The notes: a model not told the origin generated them from the letters alone. A stretch of DNA of 64,000 nucleotides from CBDCNP01 sp965222425 (GCA_965222425.1 CBDCTW010000001.1:62001-126000), one strand, 5' to 3'; positions 7,082 through 17,445 are shown, numbered from the stretch's first letter. A program made the numbers and translations.

Positions 7082-8519
7082 GAGTCAAGCCCATTCTTAG
7101 TTGAAATTTTCCACGGCTCCCGGTTCGTTTAAGCAAAGTTCTTCCTCGACGTATTTTTTTTCGCGGTCTCGATCTTCAGTTCACGCTTGAGCGCTTCACG
7201 CAGCTTTGGAAGGTGTCGGTAGCCCATCACCTTCCGGAGGCGCGGCTCGATGTCGGTGAGCGCGGTCGCGAGCCAGCGTTGGCGTTGGTTCGAAGTCTTC
7301 CAGTGATCGACCTTCGCGCAACGTTCCTCGATAAGCGCATTGACGGACTCGATGCAGTTCGTCGTCTTTAGTGAGTGACCGAGCACCCCGTACACGCCAA
7401 GACGATGCAAGGTCAGGGTCTCCTCCAGCCCCTCTTCGAGGCTAGAGGCCGCAGACTGATTCCTCTCTTCCAGCTCGCGGTGGAGTTGCTCGAGGGCCTC
7501 AAGCGCCTCCTTGTGCGTCGGCCGGCCGTACGCGCGCTGCAGCCGCTTGCGCCACAACGACTGCTCGCTCTTGGACAAATAGCTCACGACATTCTCTCGT
7601 TTGTGCCACTGGCAACGGCCCACGACGACCCGTCTGCGAAAGGCCTTGGTCACGGCTCCTCGCAGCCCCTTGCTGCCGTCGATGACTACCAGCAGCCCTT
7701 CAGAGATATCGAGACCCCGCTCGACCAATGAACGCAGGAACGGCCTAAGAACACGCTCGTTCTCAGTGTCTGTCTCCACGAAGCCGAGGAAGCGTTTGTC
7801 CCCGGATAACGTGATGCCGAGAGCCACCACCATCGTCGCGTCGGCGAACGTCTTGCCGTCCAGGACCATCGCCACCACGTCCTCACCCGAGAGATCACGC
7901 TCCTGCATCTCACGCAGATTCGCTGCGCTTGCTTCGACGAAGCCGCGCGACATCGACGAACTCGACAGACCGATCGCGCCCGGGACCAATTCCGCCGCCG
8001 ACTCATAGTTCCGGCACGAGATCCCGTACAGCACTCTTCGTAGAAGCAACTCGTCCACCTCTCCGCGGTGACTCAGACTCTCGTACGAGCTCAACGGGAT
8101 CTCTCCGTCGCGGCCGCGAACACGGGGAACGCGGATCGGAACTCGCTGACCCGCGAGTTTCACCGTGCCCGGATTCGTCCCGTGACGTCGTCCCTGCACC
8201 GTCTCCGATTTCCGAACGTATCGCTCTCCCGCAAGCTCACTGACCTCGGCGTCCAGCAACTCGTGAACATGCATCAGGCCGAGAGGCACCAGTGCGCGGA
8301 TCATCTCGACCTTCGAGTCCACCTCGAGCTCCCCGTATCCCTCTTGCTCCATGACCTCTACTTCACCTAGACGACGCGTCTTCTTGCGTTCTTTGACCCT
8401 TCGTAGCAGACTTCCCATATCGGCTCCTTTCTTGAGCGGCTTGATTTCGCTTTTGACAACGTCATCAAACCACCCGAGAGGGAGCCGTTTCAAATTTCAA
8501 CTAAGAGTGGCACACATTC
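7082..8519 (-). mobile_element. Second IS256-family insertion sequence type (1438 bp)
   Basis: The terminal inverted repeats start GA and share TCTTAGTTGAAATTT near the ends (7095-7109 and 8492-8506). Flanking octamers, read on the gene strand, are GGGACACC (8520-8527) and GGGACTCC (7074-7081): a target duplication with one mismatch. Deleting the element and one octamer restores the M23 reading frame. The mismatch suggests an older insertion than the first IS256 element. It is unrelated in sequence to the 1460-bp IS. Confidence 0.85.
7129..8493 (-). CDS. IS256-family transposase (second type)
   Basis: A 454-residue mutator-type transposase with the DDE residues in MVLDGKTF, VVIDGSKG and TTNCIESVN, and the C-x2-H signature GRCQWHKRENV. 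Length is normal and the frame is uninterrupted, so it may still be functional. Only distant similarity is seen to the 431-residue transposase at 1110-2405. Confidence 0.93.
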   Translation of the reverse strand: MKRLPLGWFDDVVKSEIKPLKKGADMGSLLRRVKERKKTRRLGEVEVMEQEGYGELEVDSKVEMIRALVPLGLMHVHELLDAEVSELAGERYVRKSETVQGRRHGTNPGTVKLAGQRVPIRVPRVRGRDGEIPLSSYESLSHRGEVDELLLRRVLYGISCRNYESAAELVPGAIGLSSSSMSRGFVEASAANLREMQERDLSGEDVVAMVLDGKTFADATMVVALGITLSGDKRFLGFVETDTENERVLRPFLRSLVERGLDISEGLLVVIDGSKGLRGAVTKAFRRRVVVGRCQWHKRENVVSYLSKSEQSLWRKRLQRAYGRPTHKEALEALEQLHRELEERNQSAASSLEEGLEETLTLHRLGVYGVLGHSLKTTNCIESVNALIEERCAKVDHWKTSNQRQRWLATALTDIEPRLRKVMGYRHLPKLREALKRELKIETAKKNTSRKNFA

Positions 8520-9559
8520 GGTGTCCCTCCTCCTGGAAGGATTCGACACCCGTCTGAAGCTGATAATGAATATGAGGGAAGCTCGTGTCGCCGGACAGGC
8601 CCATTTGAGCAATAAGCTGACCAGCGAGCACTTTGTCTCCCTGTTTCACCCGGACGCTGCCCAATTTCAGATGGGCGACGAGACTGAACTCTCCGTTTTG
8701 GTGATCGATGATGACGTAGTTGCCGGAGAACGTCTTCGGGTTGTCCGTCGTTACCGCATCAGAGTAAACGACTTCACCCTCGACGACTGGGTTTTCCGGC
8801 ATGTCGTTCACCGCCTCCGCGATCACACCGTCGCCTGGTGAATAGACCGGCTCGCCGAAGCCGAACCAATCCTCCATATGCTCGATCTCGCCATCATGCA
8901 GCTCGCCGGCTTCGTTCACGGTCGAGAGATCGTACGCGTAACGGATGGAGTTGGTGGTGGCGCCGAGTTGTTTCAAGATAGGATGATCGAGGTTTACTCG
9001 CCGGTGATGCGCGTAGAAGTCGTGCCCGTCGTCTACGATGATGCGTCCTTGCAGGGGAAGGACGAGTCTCGTTTTCGTTTCGTACACCACGGGAGTCACC
9101 GTGGTTTCGGCGTGCAGGGTCTCGCCATTCTCTGATGTAAGGATGAACTCGTAGCGCAACTTCGCAAGCTTGAGGTCGGAGTCGAAGGTGTGAAACGGAT
9201 TGAAGACGAACAGCGACCCACCGCCTTCGGAAGCGTATGCATGCTGGGGCTCACCGCGTTCCGGTCTACCCTCAGTCGCCGAAGGAGCCGGCCTTCTTCG
9301 TCGAAGGCCGACATGCGGATGAGCTCGAGCTGTAGACGGCCATCGGTTGGATTTTCCAGCATGAAGTCGAAGTTGAGGAATTGATTGGTCGCGCCCTTTT
9401 CTACATAGACGACCTGCGGGTGGACGGTTACTCGAAGGGGCGTTTGCCATGGGCTAACAAAGATAGTGGCCAGAATCAGCATGATTAGCATTACACTCTC
9501 CGAAGGCTTGATCCGTGGGGGTGGGGCCCCGCGGCGTTAGCACTAAGATGAGGAGACGC

Positions 9560-10911
9560 ATGAAATCCCCTAACAGAGTCGACGGGCTCGCGAACATTCG
9601 AGCCCAGGTCGAGGCGGAATATCGAACCGAACGCCAGCCTCGAAGTGACTGTTCGACGAAGCGGTGAAGTTTCTACCGGGGGGGGCGATACACGGGCAGC
9701 GGCGTTTTTCTCCCCGTATCCGTTTGTGATCGACAAGGGAGAAGGCTGTCCCGTAGTCGATGTAGACGGCAACGTCTATTGGGATTTCGTAAACAACTAC
9801 ACCGCTCTCATCCATGGCCACGCACACCTGCGCATCGTCGAGGTGGTCAGCAGTCAGCTTCGAAAGGGGACCGCATTCGGGTCACCGGTAGAGAGCCAGA
9901 CGGGACTCGCCAAGGCCCTGTGCGAACGGGTTCCCTCTCTAGAGAAGCTCCGTTTTTGCAACTCCGGAACCGAGGCGACGATGAATGCGATGCGACTCGC
10001 CAAGGCGTACACCGGCCGGCCGAAGATCCTAAAGATGGAAGGCGGCTATCATGGGAGCCACGATGCCGCGGAAGTGAGTTTGTGGAGTCAGGAAGGACCG
10101 CCCGACGCTCCCCATTCCGTCGCGGAGACGCTGGGCATCGTCGAAGGAGTCGTGGAAGACGTCGTCGTGGCTCCGTTCAACAATTTGGAGGCCACGCGAA
10201 GCATCATCGAGCGCCACGCGGATGAGTTAGCTGGCGTCATCGTCGAGCCCGTCATGGGTGCAGCAGGTATCCTCCCACCGGCCGCAGGCTACCTCGATTT
10301 ACTCCGCGAAGCGACGCAGTCTTGTGGGGCCGTGCTGATTTTCGACGAAGTGATCACACTTCGACTTGCCTGGGGCGGAGCCCGGGAGAGTTATCGCGTC
10401 GCGCCGGATCTCACGACGCTTGGCAAAGTCATCGGCGGCGGATTCCCAGTGGGGGCGTTCGGCGGCAGCGACGAGCTCATGTCTCCCTACGATCCGCGCG
10501 AGGGCAAGTTCTTTCATTCTGGACTTTTAACGGCAATCCCGTAACCATAGTCGCAGGCTTGGCCGCGCTCGAGCTCCTCACCCGGCAGGAGATCGCGCGG
10601 ATCAATTCGCTTGGTGAACGCCTGCGCCTCGGATTAAGAAGCGCCCTGGCCGATACAGGCGTGATGGGCCAGGTAGCCGGGGTGGGCTCTCTCCTGCAAA
10701 TCCATTTCTAGGAAACCGAAGTGACGGATTATCGCGCCGGCAAACTCGCTGCCCTGGAGCCGCTGTAGCTTCAACATTTGATGTTGCTGAACCGCGGTGT
10801 CTCGATCGCCCCCGTGGCTTGATGTGTATCTCGACGCCAATGGACGAGCAAGACATCAACCATACGGTCAGCGTGTTTCGCGACGCGTTGGGCGAGCTCG
10901 CCTCCGCATAG
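9560..10911 (+). pseudogene. Class III PLP aminotransferase (glutamate-1-semialdehyde aminomutase-like), multiply broken
   Basis: ATG 9560 has an AGGAGA site upstream, and the first codons read MKSPNRVDGLANIRAQ. Frame changes are needed around 9640-9680, next to a G7 tract, to enter GGDTRAAAFFSPYP. The body is clear: FVNNYTALIHGHAH, RFCNSGTEATMNAMRLAK, IFDEVITLR, and the PLP lysine in LTTLGKVIGGG. A further shift near 10525 is required to continue with FNGNPVTIVAGLAAL. In-frame TAG codons follow at 10709-10711 and about 10766, and another shift leads to the natural C-terminus, ending at TAG 10909-10911. At least five lesions make it a pseudogene unless the sequence is poor here. Confidence 0.75.
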
Positions 10912-10914
10912 CGG

Positions 10915-11154
10915 CTACACTTCCGCTTTTCTGACGCCGGACAGATCGAGCTTGGAGATCTGGTCACCAAGCCCGGCGATCCAATCGTCGAAATTGCCTT
11001 CGGCGGGAACGGTGACCTCCACTTTGTTACCGACGAGCCGAACGGTTCCTGAACCCTCCGGGCCCAGTGGGACGATGATCCCTTCGCGGTGAATGGACAT
11101 CGCGTCCGTAACGACGAAAATACGGTTCATTTGGTTTGGTGTGACTACGTCCAT
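10915..11154 (-). CDS. Small conserved-looking protein, 79 residues, function unknown
   Basis: The frame has a GGAGAAG site about 11 bases upstream of ATG 11154. The protein is acidic, without a signal peptide or membrane segment, and ends in a predicted beta-alpha unit (EVTVPAEGNFDDWIAGLGDQISKLDLSGV). I do not recognise it. It lies between the broken aminotransferase (convergent) and the M20 hydrolase gene (same strand). Confidence 0.5.
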   Translation of the reverse strand: MDVVTPNQMNRIFVVTDAMSIHREGIIVPLGPEGSGTVRLVGNKVEVTVPAEGNFDDWIAGLGDQISKLDLSGVRKAEV

Positions 11155-11185
11155 AAGCGTTTCTCTCTTCTCCTATGTAGCGACT

Positions 11186-12450
11186 CTAATGTTTTCCCAC
11201 CACCGACTCCAATAGGACCAGTGATAGAACCTTGGTCGCGTCCACTACAGCTTCCACTTCGCAGTACTCGTCGGGCTGATGAGCCATCTTGAGGATGCCG
11301 GGCCCATAAGCAACGCAATGGTCGACTCCCGCCACACGTGATACATGCTTGTGATCATACGTTCCGGGGCTGGCGACCAACTCAGCATTTTCTCCGGTTA
11401 CCTTCTTTATGGCGGTTTGGAGAGCCGTGGTGAGCGGTGAGTCCTCGGGCGTCATCACAGGTTGAAAGATGATCAGATCCTCGAGATCATAACCTCCCTC
11501 CGGCGTCCGCGAAGCGACTCGCTCGATGAGCTCCGAAATCTCCTTTTTCACGAGCTCGAAGTCTTCTTCGATGAGGAAGCGGCGGTCTACGATCATCTCG
11601 CAGCGGTCCAGTACGCACGGTGTTTGCCCAACCTGCCCCACACTTGGCCGCCCTGGATCGCATTGATGTTGATGCTCGCCCTCCGTGCCTCGGGAGGCAC
11701 GACCCGCATCTCCGTCGTGCGTTGCGCAAGGGCTGGAATCAGCTCGGTCCGAAAGGCTTCCAGAAGGGGGGGCATTCGCTCAATAGCATTGACGCCGAGG
11801 AAGGGCATGCTCCCGTGAGCCATCCGGCCGTGAGCGGTTATCTTGAACCAATAGACACCACGGTGGCCTACGCAGACGCGATCTCGACCGAAGGGCTCCG
11901 GAATGATCACATAGTCGGTTCGGTCTGAGGCGATGTGACCTTTCTCGGCGAGCCACCCCATTCCCGCGTAACCTCCGCTCTCTTCGTCCACGGTCCCGCT
12001 GATCTCGACGCTTCCCCGAAGTGAGACGCCGGCGCGCCGAAGCGCCTCTGCTGCGAAAACCGCACTTGCGATGCCCGACTTCATATCCGAGCTGCCCCGC
12101 CCGTAGAGACGCCCGCCACGGACGGTCCCGGCAAAGGGATCCAGCGTCCATCCTCGGCCGGCCAGCACGACATCTATGTGTCCGTTTAGGTGAACGAGAG
12201 GGTGAGGCTCGTCGCCACCGCGATGTCCAACAACATTCACGCGTGGGTACTTGTCGGTGTGCTCGGCGCGCTCGTCCGCGACGTGATACTCGACTTCGAA
12301 TCCGAATGCCTGGAGCTTCTTGCCAATGAGGGACGCGCACTCGCGGTAGTTTTCGCCCGGCGGATTCGCGGTGGGGACCCGTACGAGCTCCGCCGCAAAA
12401 TCCACGATCTCGTCCCTCGCGGCCTCGACTTCTCTAAGCAACGGGTCCAT
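11186..12450 (-). pseudogene. M20 peptidase (ArgE/DapE-like) with one frameshift
   Basis: The N-terminal part from ATG 12450 contains the M20 metal-binding elements: LNGHIDVV (His, Asp), YGRGSSDMKSG (bridging Asp), DEESGG (catalytic and metal Glu) and IIPEPFGRD. Near 11635 the frame must change by one base, from AIQGGQ to VLDRCEMIVDRRFLIEED. The rest, including the dimerisation region and the C-terminal histidine (GPGILKMAHQPDEYCEV), is then read to 11186. Enzymes of this group deacylate N-acyl amino acids in the cytoplasm. A single indel separates this from an intact gene, so consensus error is possible. Confidence 0.75.
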
Positions 12451-12508
12451 TAACTCTCTTTGCTCAATCAAGTTGGCAACATTATACTGAGTTTGGTAGG
12501 TTCTGAGC

Positions 12509-13558
12509 GTGAGGTCCTTCAAGATCATCGCATTGCTGGCTATGGCCTTCAGCTTTCCGGCGTTCGGCCAAGATTCGACGCCTTACGGTTTGACCGCCGT
12601 CGAGGGCATCAAGGTCGGCCACCACACGCTCAACGAACGACCGACGGGATGTACGGTCATTCTTACTGAAGCGGGAGCGGTGGCCGGAGTCGACGTACGC
12701 GGCTCTGCCCCTGGCACTCGCGAAACGGAGCTTCTCGATCCTACCGACACGGTCGAGAAGGTTCATGCGGTGGTGCTTTCGGGTGGGAGTGCCTTCGGGC
12801 TCGACTCCGCCTCCGGCGTGGTTCGGTACTTGGAGGAAAAGAAGATCGGCTACGACTTGGGCTACGCCACGGTACCCATTGTTCCCGCGGCCGTACTTCT
12901 CGATCTTCAGATAGGCGGCAAACCTCATATTCGGCCGGACGCAGAGTGTGGTTACAAGGCAGCGCTGGTTGCGAGCAACGGTCCTGTTCTGGAAGGGAAC
13001 TTCGGTGCCGGTGCGGGAGCGACGGTGGGAAAGCTTGGAGGGTACGCTCGCGCCATGAAAGGTGGACTGGGGACCGCGTCCATCACGCTTCCTAGTGGTC
13101 TTACCGTCGCCGCTCTTGTCGCGGTCAACGCCGCAGGAGACGTCATCGATCCGGCAACCGGACGAGTGATCGCCGGAGTGCGCACCGAAGACGGCAAGAG
13201 CTTGGCCGATGTTCGAAAGCTATTGCGGTCCGGGGAACTGCTGCGGGCTCGTCCGGGAGAGAACACCACCCTCGGTGTCACTGCAACGAACGCCCGGCTG
13301 ACGAAGTCTCAAGTCGTGAAGGTCGCGCAGATGGCGCACGACGGTTTGGCGCGTGCCGTGGTCCCTGCTCACACCGCCGCGGACGGAGACACCATCTTTG
13401 CTCTCGCGACGGGTACCTGGGACGGAGACACGAACGTGACCGTTGTTGGCGCTCTAGCGGCCGAGGCCATCGCGGATGCGATTGTGCGGGCGGCACTGGC
13501 GGCCGAAGGTATTCAGGGCTATCCCTCGGCGCGCGATCTGTCCGGCGAGACGAAGTGA
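12509..13558 (+). CDS. P1 (S58) family peptidase, DmpA/BapA-like
   Basis: 349 residues from GTG 12509. A signal peptide (KIIALLAMAFSFPAFGQ) indicates export. The family signature is clear: GIKVGHHTL, VVLSGGSAFGLD, GNFGAGAGATVGK, and the GGLGTAS segment around residue 190 that contains the autoproteolytic Ser/Thr nucleophile in this N-terminal nucleophile hydrolase family. Members act as aminopeptidases on D-amino-acid amides or beta-peptides. The stop overlaps the GTG of the next gene by four bases, so it is translationally coupled to a sodium/solute symporter that could import the released product. It is divergent from the M20 gene, with only 58 bp between. Confidence 0.88.
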   Translation: MRSFKIIALLAMAFSFPAFGQDSTPYGLTAVEGIKVGHHTLNERPTGCTVILTEAGAVAGVDVRGSAPGTRETELLDPTDTVEKVHAVVLSGGSAFGLDSASGVVRYLEEKKIGYDLGYATVPIVPAAVLLDLQIGGKPHIRPDAECGYKAALVASNGPVLEGNFGAGAGATVGKLGGYARAMKGGLGTASITLPSGLTVAALVAVNAAGDVIDPATGRVIAGVRTEDGKSLADVRKLLRSGELLRARPGENTTLGVTATNARLTKSQVVKVAQMAHDGLARAVVPAHTAADGDTIFALATGTWDGDTNVTVVGALAAEAIADAIVRAALAAEGIQGYPSARDLSGETK

Positions 13559-14967
13559 GTCTGCATCTCCTCTTCCTCATTGGTTACTCGCTTCTTCTCA
13601 TCTTTCTCGGGCTCATCATCGGGCGGCTCGTCAAAACCACCGGGGCTTTTTTCGTCGCCGGAAGGCAGCTCGGTCCGGTGTTGCTCTTCGCAACCTTGCT
13701 CGCTGCCAATATCGGGGCCGGCTCGACCGTCGGGGCGGCGGGGCTCGGATACCGCGACGGCATCAGTGCATGGTGGTGGGTTGGCTCGGCCGGCCTCGGT
13801 TCCGTCCTTTTGGCTTTTTGGGTGGGGCCACGAATGTGGCGGTTGGCGACGCGTCACGATCTCCGGACGGTCGGGGATTTTCTCGAGCTCCGCTACGGCG
13901 GCTCGGTTAGAGGGATCGTAGCGGTGCTTCTTTGGATGGGAACCCTCGCCATCCTCGCCGGGCAGCTCGTCGCCATTTCCACAATTCTGCACGTGGTCGC
14001 CGGAGTGCCGAGGTACTTTGGTTGTCTCATCGGGGGTGTGGTGATGACGACGTACTTCGCCGCCGGTGGCTTATTGACTTCGGCTTGGGTCAATGCGGTC
14101 CAACTCGTTGTCATACTTGCCGGGTTCGCGGTGGCATTGCCGATGTCGCTTGCAGCCGCTGGCGGTTGGAGCGCAGTCATGGCGACCGAAGCGGCCGCCA
14201 ACCCGGCGTACACAAGTTTATGGCATGGGGGAGGCTCCGGGTGGATCTACGTCGCGATGATCGTCCCGGCCTTCATTATCTCTCCGGGGCTTTTGCAGAA
14301 GACGTTCGGTGCGCGAGACGAGAAAACCGTTCGCATCGGAGTCTCTGCGAACGCCCTCGTGCTCCTGGTGTTCGCCTTTGTGCCCCCGCTCCTCGGCATG
14401 ATCGCCAGGGTCAATCACCCCGGTCTCTTGAATCACGAGAACGCACTCGCGACGGTTTTGGTTTATGAGCTTCCGCTCGCTGTCGGCATGTTGGGGCTGG
14501 CGGCGGTTTTCTCCGCCGAACTGAGCTCCTGCGACGCCATTCTTTTCATGTTGTCCACGTCGCTCTCCCAAGATCTCTATCGTCGTTTTGTGAATCCCGG
14601 CGCCAGTGATTCGCGTGTCCTGAAAGTCGCCCGCCTCGCCGCGGTGACGGGAGGGGCGCTGGGCGTATTGCTGGCAATCGTGGTGCCAACTGTGATCGGG
14701 GCGTTGAAGATCTTTTATTCTCTTCTATCGGTTTCTCTGTTCGTGCCCATCGTCGCAGGGCTTCACTATCGCCGCGCGGGAACGCCCGAAGCGCTGGCCG
14801 CGATTGGAGTCGGAGTCTCGGTCTTGCTTGCGGTGCACCTGCACACCGGGGGGACGGGTTTCGGCGCCTGGACGCCGGCTCTCATCGGACTCATCGCTTC
14901 CGGCTTCGGGTTCGCCATGGTGGCGGTGGCTCGAGGCAGTCCGGCGGGGCCGGCGGAGGGAGTCTGA
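13555..14967 (+). CDS. Sodium:solute symporter (SSS family)
   Basis: 470 residues with about 13 hydrophobic segments. The SSS signature is present: TTGAFFVAGRQLGP at the end of helix 1, then AANIGAGSTVGAAGLGY, a sodium-site region, and DLRTVGDFLELRYG. It starts at GTG 13555 inside the stop of the P1 peptidase gene, so the pair is an operon. The substrate is probably an amino acid or small peptide-derived compound, inferred from the peptidase partner only. Confidence 0.88.
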   Translation: MSLHLLFLIGYSLLLIFLGLIIGRLVKTTGAFFVAGRQLGPVLLFATLLAANIGAGSTVGAAGLGYRDGISAWWWVGSAGLGSVLLAFWVGPRMWRLATRHDLRTVGDFLELRYGGSVRGIVAVLLWMGTLAILAGQLVAISTILHVVAGVPRYFGCLIGGVVMTTYFAAGGLLTSAWVNAVQLVVILAGFAVALPMSLAAAGGWSAVMATEAAANPAYTSLWHGGGSGWIYVAMIVPAFIISPGLLQKTFGARDEKTVRIGVSANALVLLVFAFVPPLLGMIARVNHPGLLNHENALATVLVYELPLAVGMLGLAAVFSAELSSCDAILFMLSTSLSQDLYRRFVNPGASDSRVLKVARLAAVTGGALGVLLAIVVPTVIGALKIFYSLLSVSLFVPIVAGLHYRRAGTPEALAAIGVGVSVLLAVHLHTGGTGFGAWTPALIGLIASGFGFAMVAVARGSPAGPAEGV

Positions 14968-15244
14968 TGGGGGACGAAACGTTGTTCCGATTAGACGGGA
15001 AGACCATGGCGGTCGGCTGGACGTGGAAAGCAAAAAGACCCTCACTGACCAACATATTCTGGTTAACGTAGGCAAGCAGCCGATATTGTGGCGGGGCCCG
15101 CCAGCCCCATCGACGATATGACCAATATTGAACTGGTCAGCTTTGTGATGAAAGGCGGTGAGATGGTTCGCCAGGACAATCAGTGAAGACACGCCCAAGA
15201 CTTCTATTACTCTCAGGTATCATGCCAATTTGGTGGAGGTAGCT
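14968..15244 (+). other. Intergenic region, nothing recognised
   Basis: I see no credible gene or terminator between the symporter stop and the enoyl-CoA hydratase start. A promoter is expected here but no clear -35/-10 pair stands out. Confidence 0.4.
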
Positions 15245-15988
15245 TTGACGACGAACGTAGTGCTTTACGAATCCAAGAACAACATAGCCGTCATCACGCT
15301 GAATCGACCCGAAAAGCTCAACGCGATGAACGGTGACATGTGGGGCGCTCTCGAGGCCACGTGGCGTCGTTTCAACAACAGCGAGGACAAGGTCGCGATC
15401 ATCACGGCCACGGGTGAAAAAGCATTCTGCGTGGGTGCGGACTTGAACAGTCCGACTCTCGATGTGTGGCGCGCGATCCCAGGACATATCGTCGACGTCG
15501 AAAAGCCGATCGTGGCCGCGGTGTTCGGATATTGTCTCGGCGGCGGCCTGGGGCTGGTACAGTTTTCCGATATTTGCGTCGCGGCCGACGATGCCCAATT
15601 CGCGTTTCCCGAGGCGAAGGTCGGGCTCGCCATCGGTGCTGCGAGCGCCCTGGTGGCCCGCATCCCGCACAAAATCGCGATGGAGCTGATGTTGACGGGG
15701 GATCCCATCTCCGCGGAGCGTGCCTATGAAGTCGGTCTCATCAACAAAGTCGTCCCGCGCGATGAGCTGATGCCGGCGGCCATGGCGTACGCCGAGCGCA
15801 TCGTGGAGAACGCGCCGCTCGTTCTCGGGATGCTGAAGCGCTACGCGCGGGAGGTGATGCCGCGAGGGCCGGTCGAGACGTTGGCGCTGTGGCGGCGTGG
15901 TCCGGAGATGATTTTCTCGAGTCGCGATGCCAAGGAAGGAGTTGCCGCGTTCAAGGAGAAAAGGAAGCCGAAATTCACGGGCACCTAA
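15245..15988 (+). CDS. Enoyl-CoA hydratase/isomerase family protein
   Basis: I chose TTG 15245 because GGAGGT lies at 15235-15240, although the frame is open upstream. The crotonase fold is plain: AVITLNRPEKLNAMN at the N-terminus, the oxyanion-hole segments FCVGADLN and GYCLGGGLGLVQFSDI, and the PEAKVGLAIG segment. The usual first catalytic Glu region and GLINKVVP follow. Family members hydrate or isomerise acyl-CoA thioesters. No other beta-oxidation gene is next to it, so the exact reaction is unknown. Confidence 0.85.
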   Translation: MTTNVVLYESKNNIAVITLNRPEKLNAMNGDMWGALEATWRRFNNSEDKVAIITATGEKAFCVGADLNSPTLDVWRAIPGHIVDVEKPIVAAVFGYCLGGGLGLVQFSDICVAADDAQFAFPEAKVGLAIGAASALVARIPHKIAMELMLTGDPISAERAYEVGLINKVVPRDELMPAAMAYAERIVENAPLVLGMLKRYAREVMPRGPVETLALWRRGPEMIFSSRDAKEGVAAFKEKRKPKFTGT

Positions 15989-16011
15989 GAGTTGATCTTC
16001 CATGACGTGTC
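15989..16011 (+). repeat. 23-bp direct repeat R1
   Basis: This stretch matches 17898-17920 at 22 of 23 positions (one G/C difference). On the minus strand it closes a short frame reading DTSWKINS-stop. The two copies flank the M20D amidohydrolase gene and are discussed under findings. Confidence 0.75.
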
Positions 16012-16121
16012 CAAGGCTGCAACGAACAGAGTGCCGCTCTTGTAGGTGGCTGGTCACTTCATAAGTAACGAGAACGTCGGCGTCGGAATCGACCTGCTTC
16101 AGGCCTCCGGCGGTTAGCTTC

Positions 16122-17445
16122 TTAGGGCTCGAGCAGATGGAAGATGGCCACTGTCATGGCCTCGATGCCCATCGTGATCGACGGCTCGGGCACGATCTTG
16201 AAAAGGGGTGAGTGGTGGCTGGGGACCGGAGGGCCGCCCGACGCCGCGGCTTCGAAGGCCGCCGGGTCGGTGCCGCCGACGAGGAAGTATTGGCCCGGAA
16301 TCGGGGGATCGATGTCGGTGAAATAAGGAAAGTCCTCGGCCCCCATGCCAGTGCGCACCATGTCGCCGAACTGATCCTCGCGGAAGTGGCTCCGAAATGC
16401 GGTGTTGAGCCGCTCGGCCAGGGCTTCGTCGTTGACCATCACCGAGGTGCTTTCCCCCGCGTGCTTGACCTCCGGCAGCATGTCCTCGTCCAGTCCGGCG
16501 GCCCGGCCGATGTTGGTGGCGATGCGCTCGATGCCCTCGAGGAGCTTCTTGCGGGTCTCCGCCGAACCGGATCGCACCGTGAGCTGCAGTTCGGCGCGAT
16601 CCGAGATGATGTTGTGCTTGAAGCCGGAATGAAAGGCGCCCACGGTGACGACCCCTGGCTCCAGAGGTGAGATCTCGCGTGAGACCAGCGTCTGCAGCGC
16701 CACCACGATTTGAGAGCCGATCAAGATCGGATCTTTGCCGGTGTGGGGTGAGGCGCCGTGAGTACCGACACCATGGACGATGATGTCGATGCTGTCGGAG
16801 CTCGACGCCACCAGGCCGGCCGAAGGAATCAGCTTTCCGGCCTCGAAGTCGGCATCGACGTGAAAGGCGAGGGCGTAGTCGGGCCGGCCGAAGCGCTCGT
16901 AGAGGCCGTCGTCCATCATCGCCCGGGCGCCATCGATGCGCTCCTCGGCTGGTTGGCCGACCAGCATCACGGTGCCGCGCCAGCGGTCACGGTTGGCCGC
17001 CAGGCGCCGCGCCGTGCCGACCAGGCTGGTGATGTGCACGTCGTGGCCGCAGGCCGTGCATCACCGGCACCGTGTCGCCCTTGCGGTTGACCTGGGTGAC
17101 GGTAGAGGCGTACTCGAGACCGGAGTCCTCCTTGACCGGCAGGCCGTCCATGTCGGCGCGTACCAGCACTGTCGGTCCGTCGCCGTTGGTCATCATAGCG
17201 ACCAGGCCGGTGCCACCGATTCCGGTCGTGACCGCGAAGCCCTGGTCTTCGAGTTCGGCGGCCAGGCGCTTGGCGGTCTCGTTCTCCAGGAACGAGAGCT
17301 CGGGGTTGCGGTGGAAGTGCTCGAACAGCGGCCACAGATACTCGTAGTCGGCCTCGATCTGATCCGCCAGCGTCTCCTCGGCGGCGGCGGTCGAGGCGAG
17401 TATGGGGGTCAGCAACAGCGACAGCGCAAACAGGGTCTCTCTCAT
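16122..17445 (-). pseudogene. M20D amidohydrolase (IAA-amino-acid hydrolase-like) with one frameshift
   Basis: From ATG 17445 (AGGAGG upstream) the protein begins with a signal peptide (RETLFALSLLLTPILASTAAA) and reads through FHRNPELSF, LVRADMDGLPV and PVMHG. One extra G near 17050 breaks the metal-binding motif MHxCGHD, which resumes in the next frame as CGHDVHITSLVGTARRL. The remainder carries GQPAEER (Glu-Glu), the dimerisation domain (GTHGASPHTGKDPI) and the C-terminal GAEDFPYF. The family hydrolyses N-acyl amino acids. Codon use is strongly biased to CTG, GCC and CAG and looks more GC-rich than the neighbours. Confidence 0.75.

Larger units (their letters stand above)
6979..9491 (-). 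pseudogene. M23 (LytM-like) peptidase gene, frameshifted and split by an IS256-family element
   Basis: The start at 9491 gives a signal-anchor (MLIMLILATIFVSPW) followed by a beta domain. A one-base shift near 9235 is needed to pass from SPSMHTLP into the frame GGGSLFVFNPFHTF. The LytM core is then readable (YSPGDGVIAEA, NYVIIDHQNGEFSLVAHL, GDTSFPHIHYQLQ), with zinc-binding His residues in HxH. After QEEG the frame runs into the IS at 7082-8519. Beyond the IS the same frame resumes with LPSYFHDFRRIEG and ends in TGEVIE near 6985. No stop follows before the M55 domain, so the M23 and M55 frames are continuous. The family hydrolyses peptidoglycan peptides, but this copy is inactive. Confidence 0.75.
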
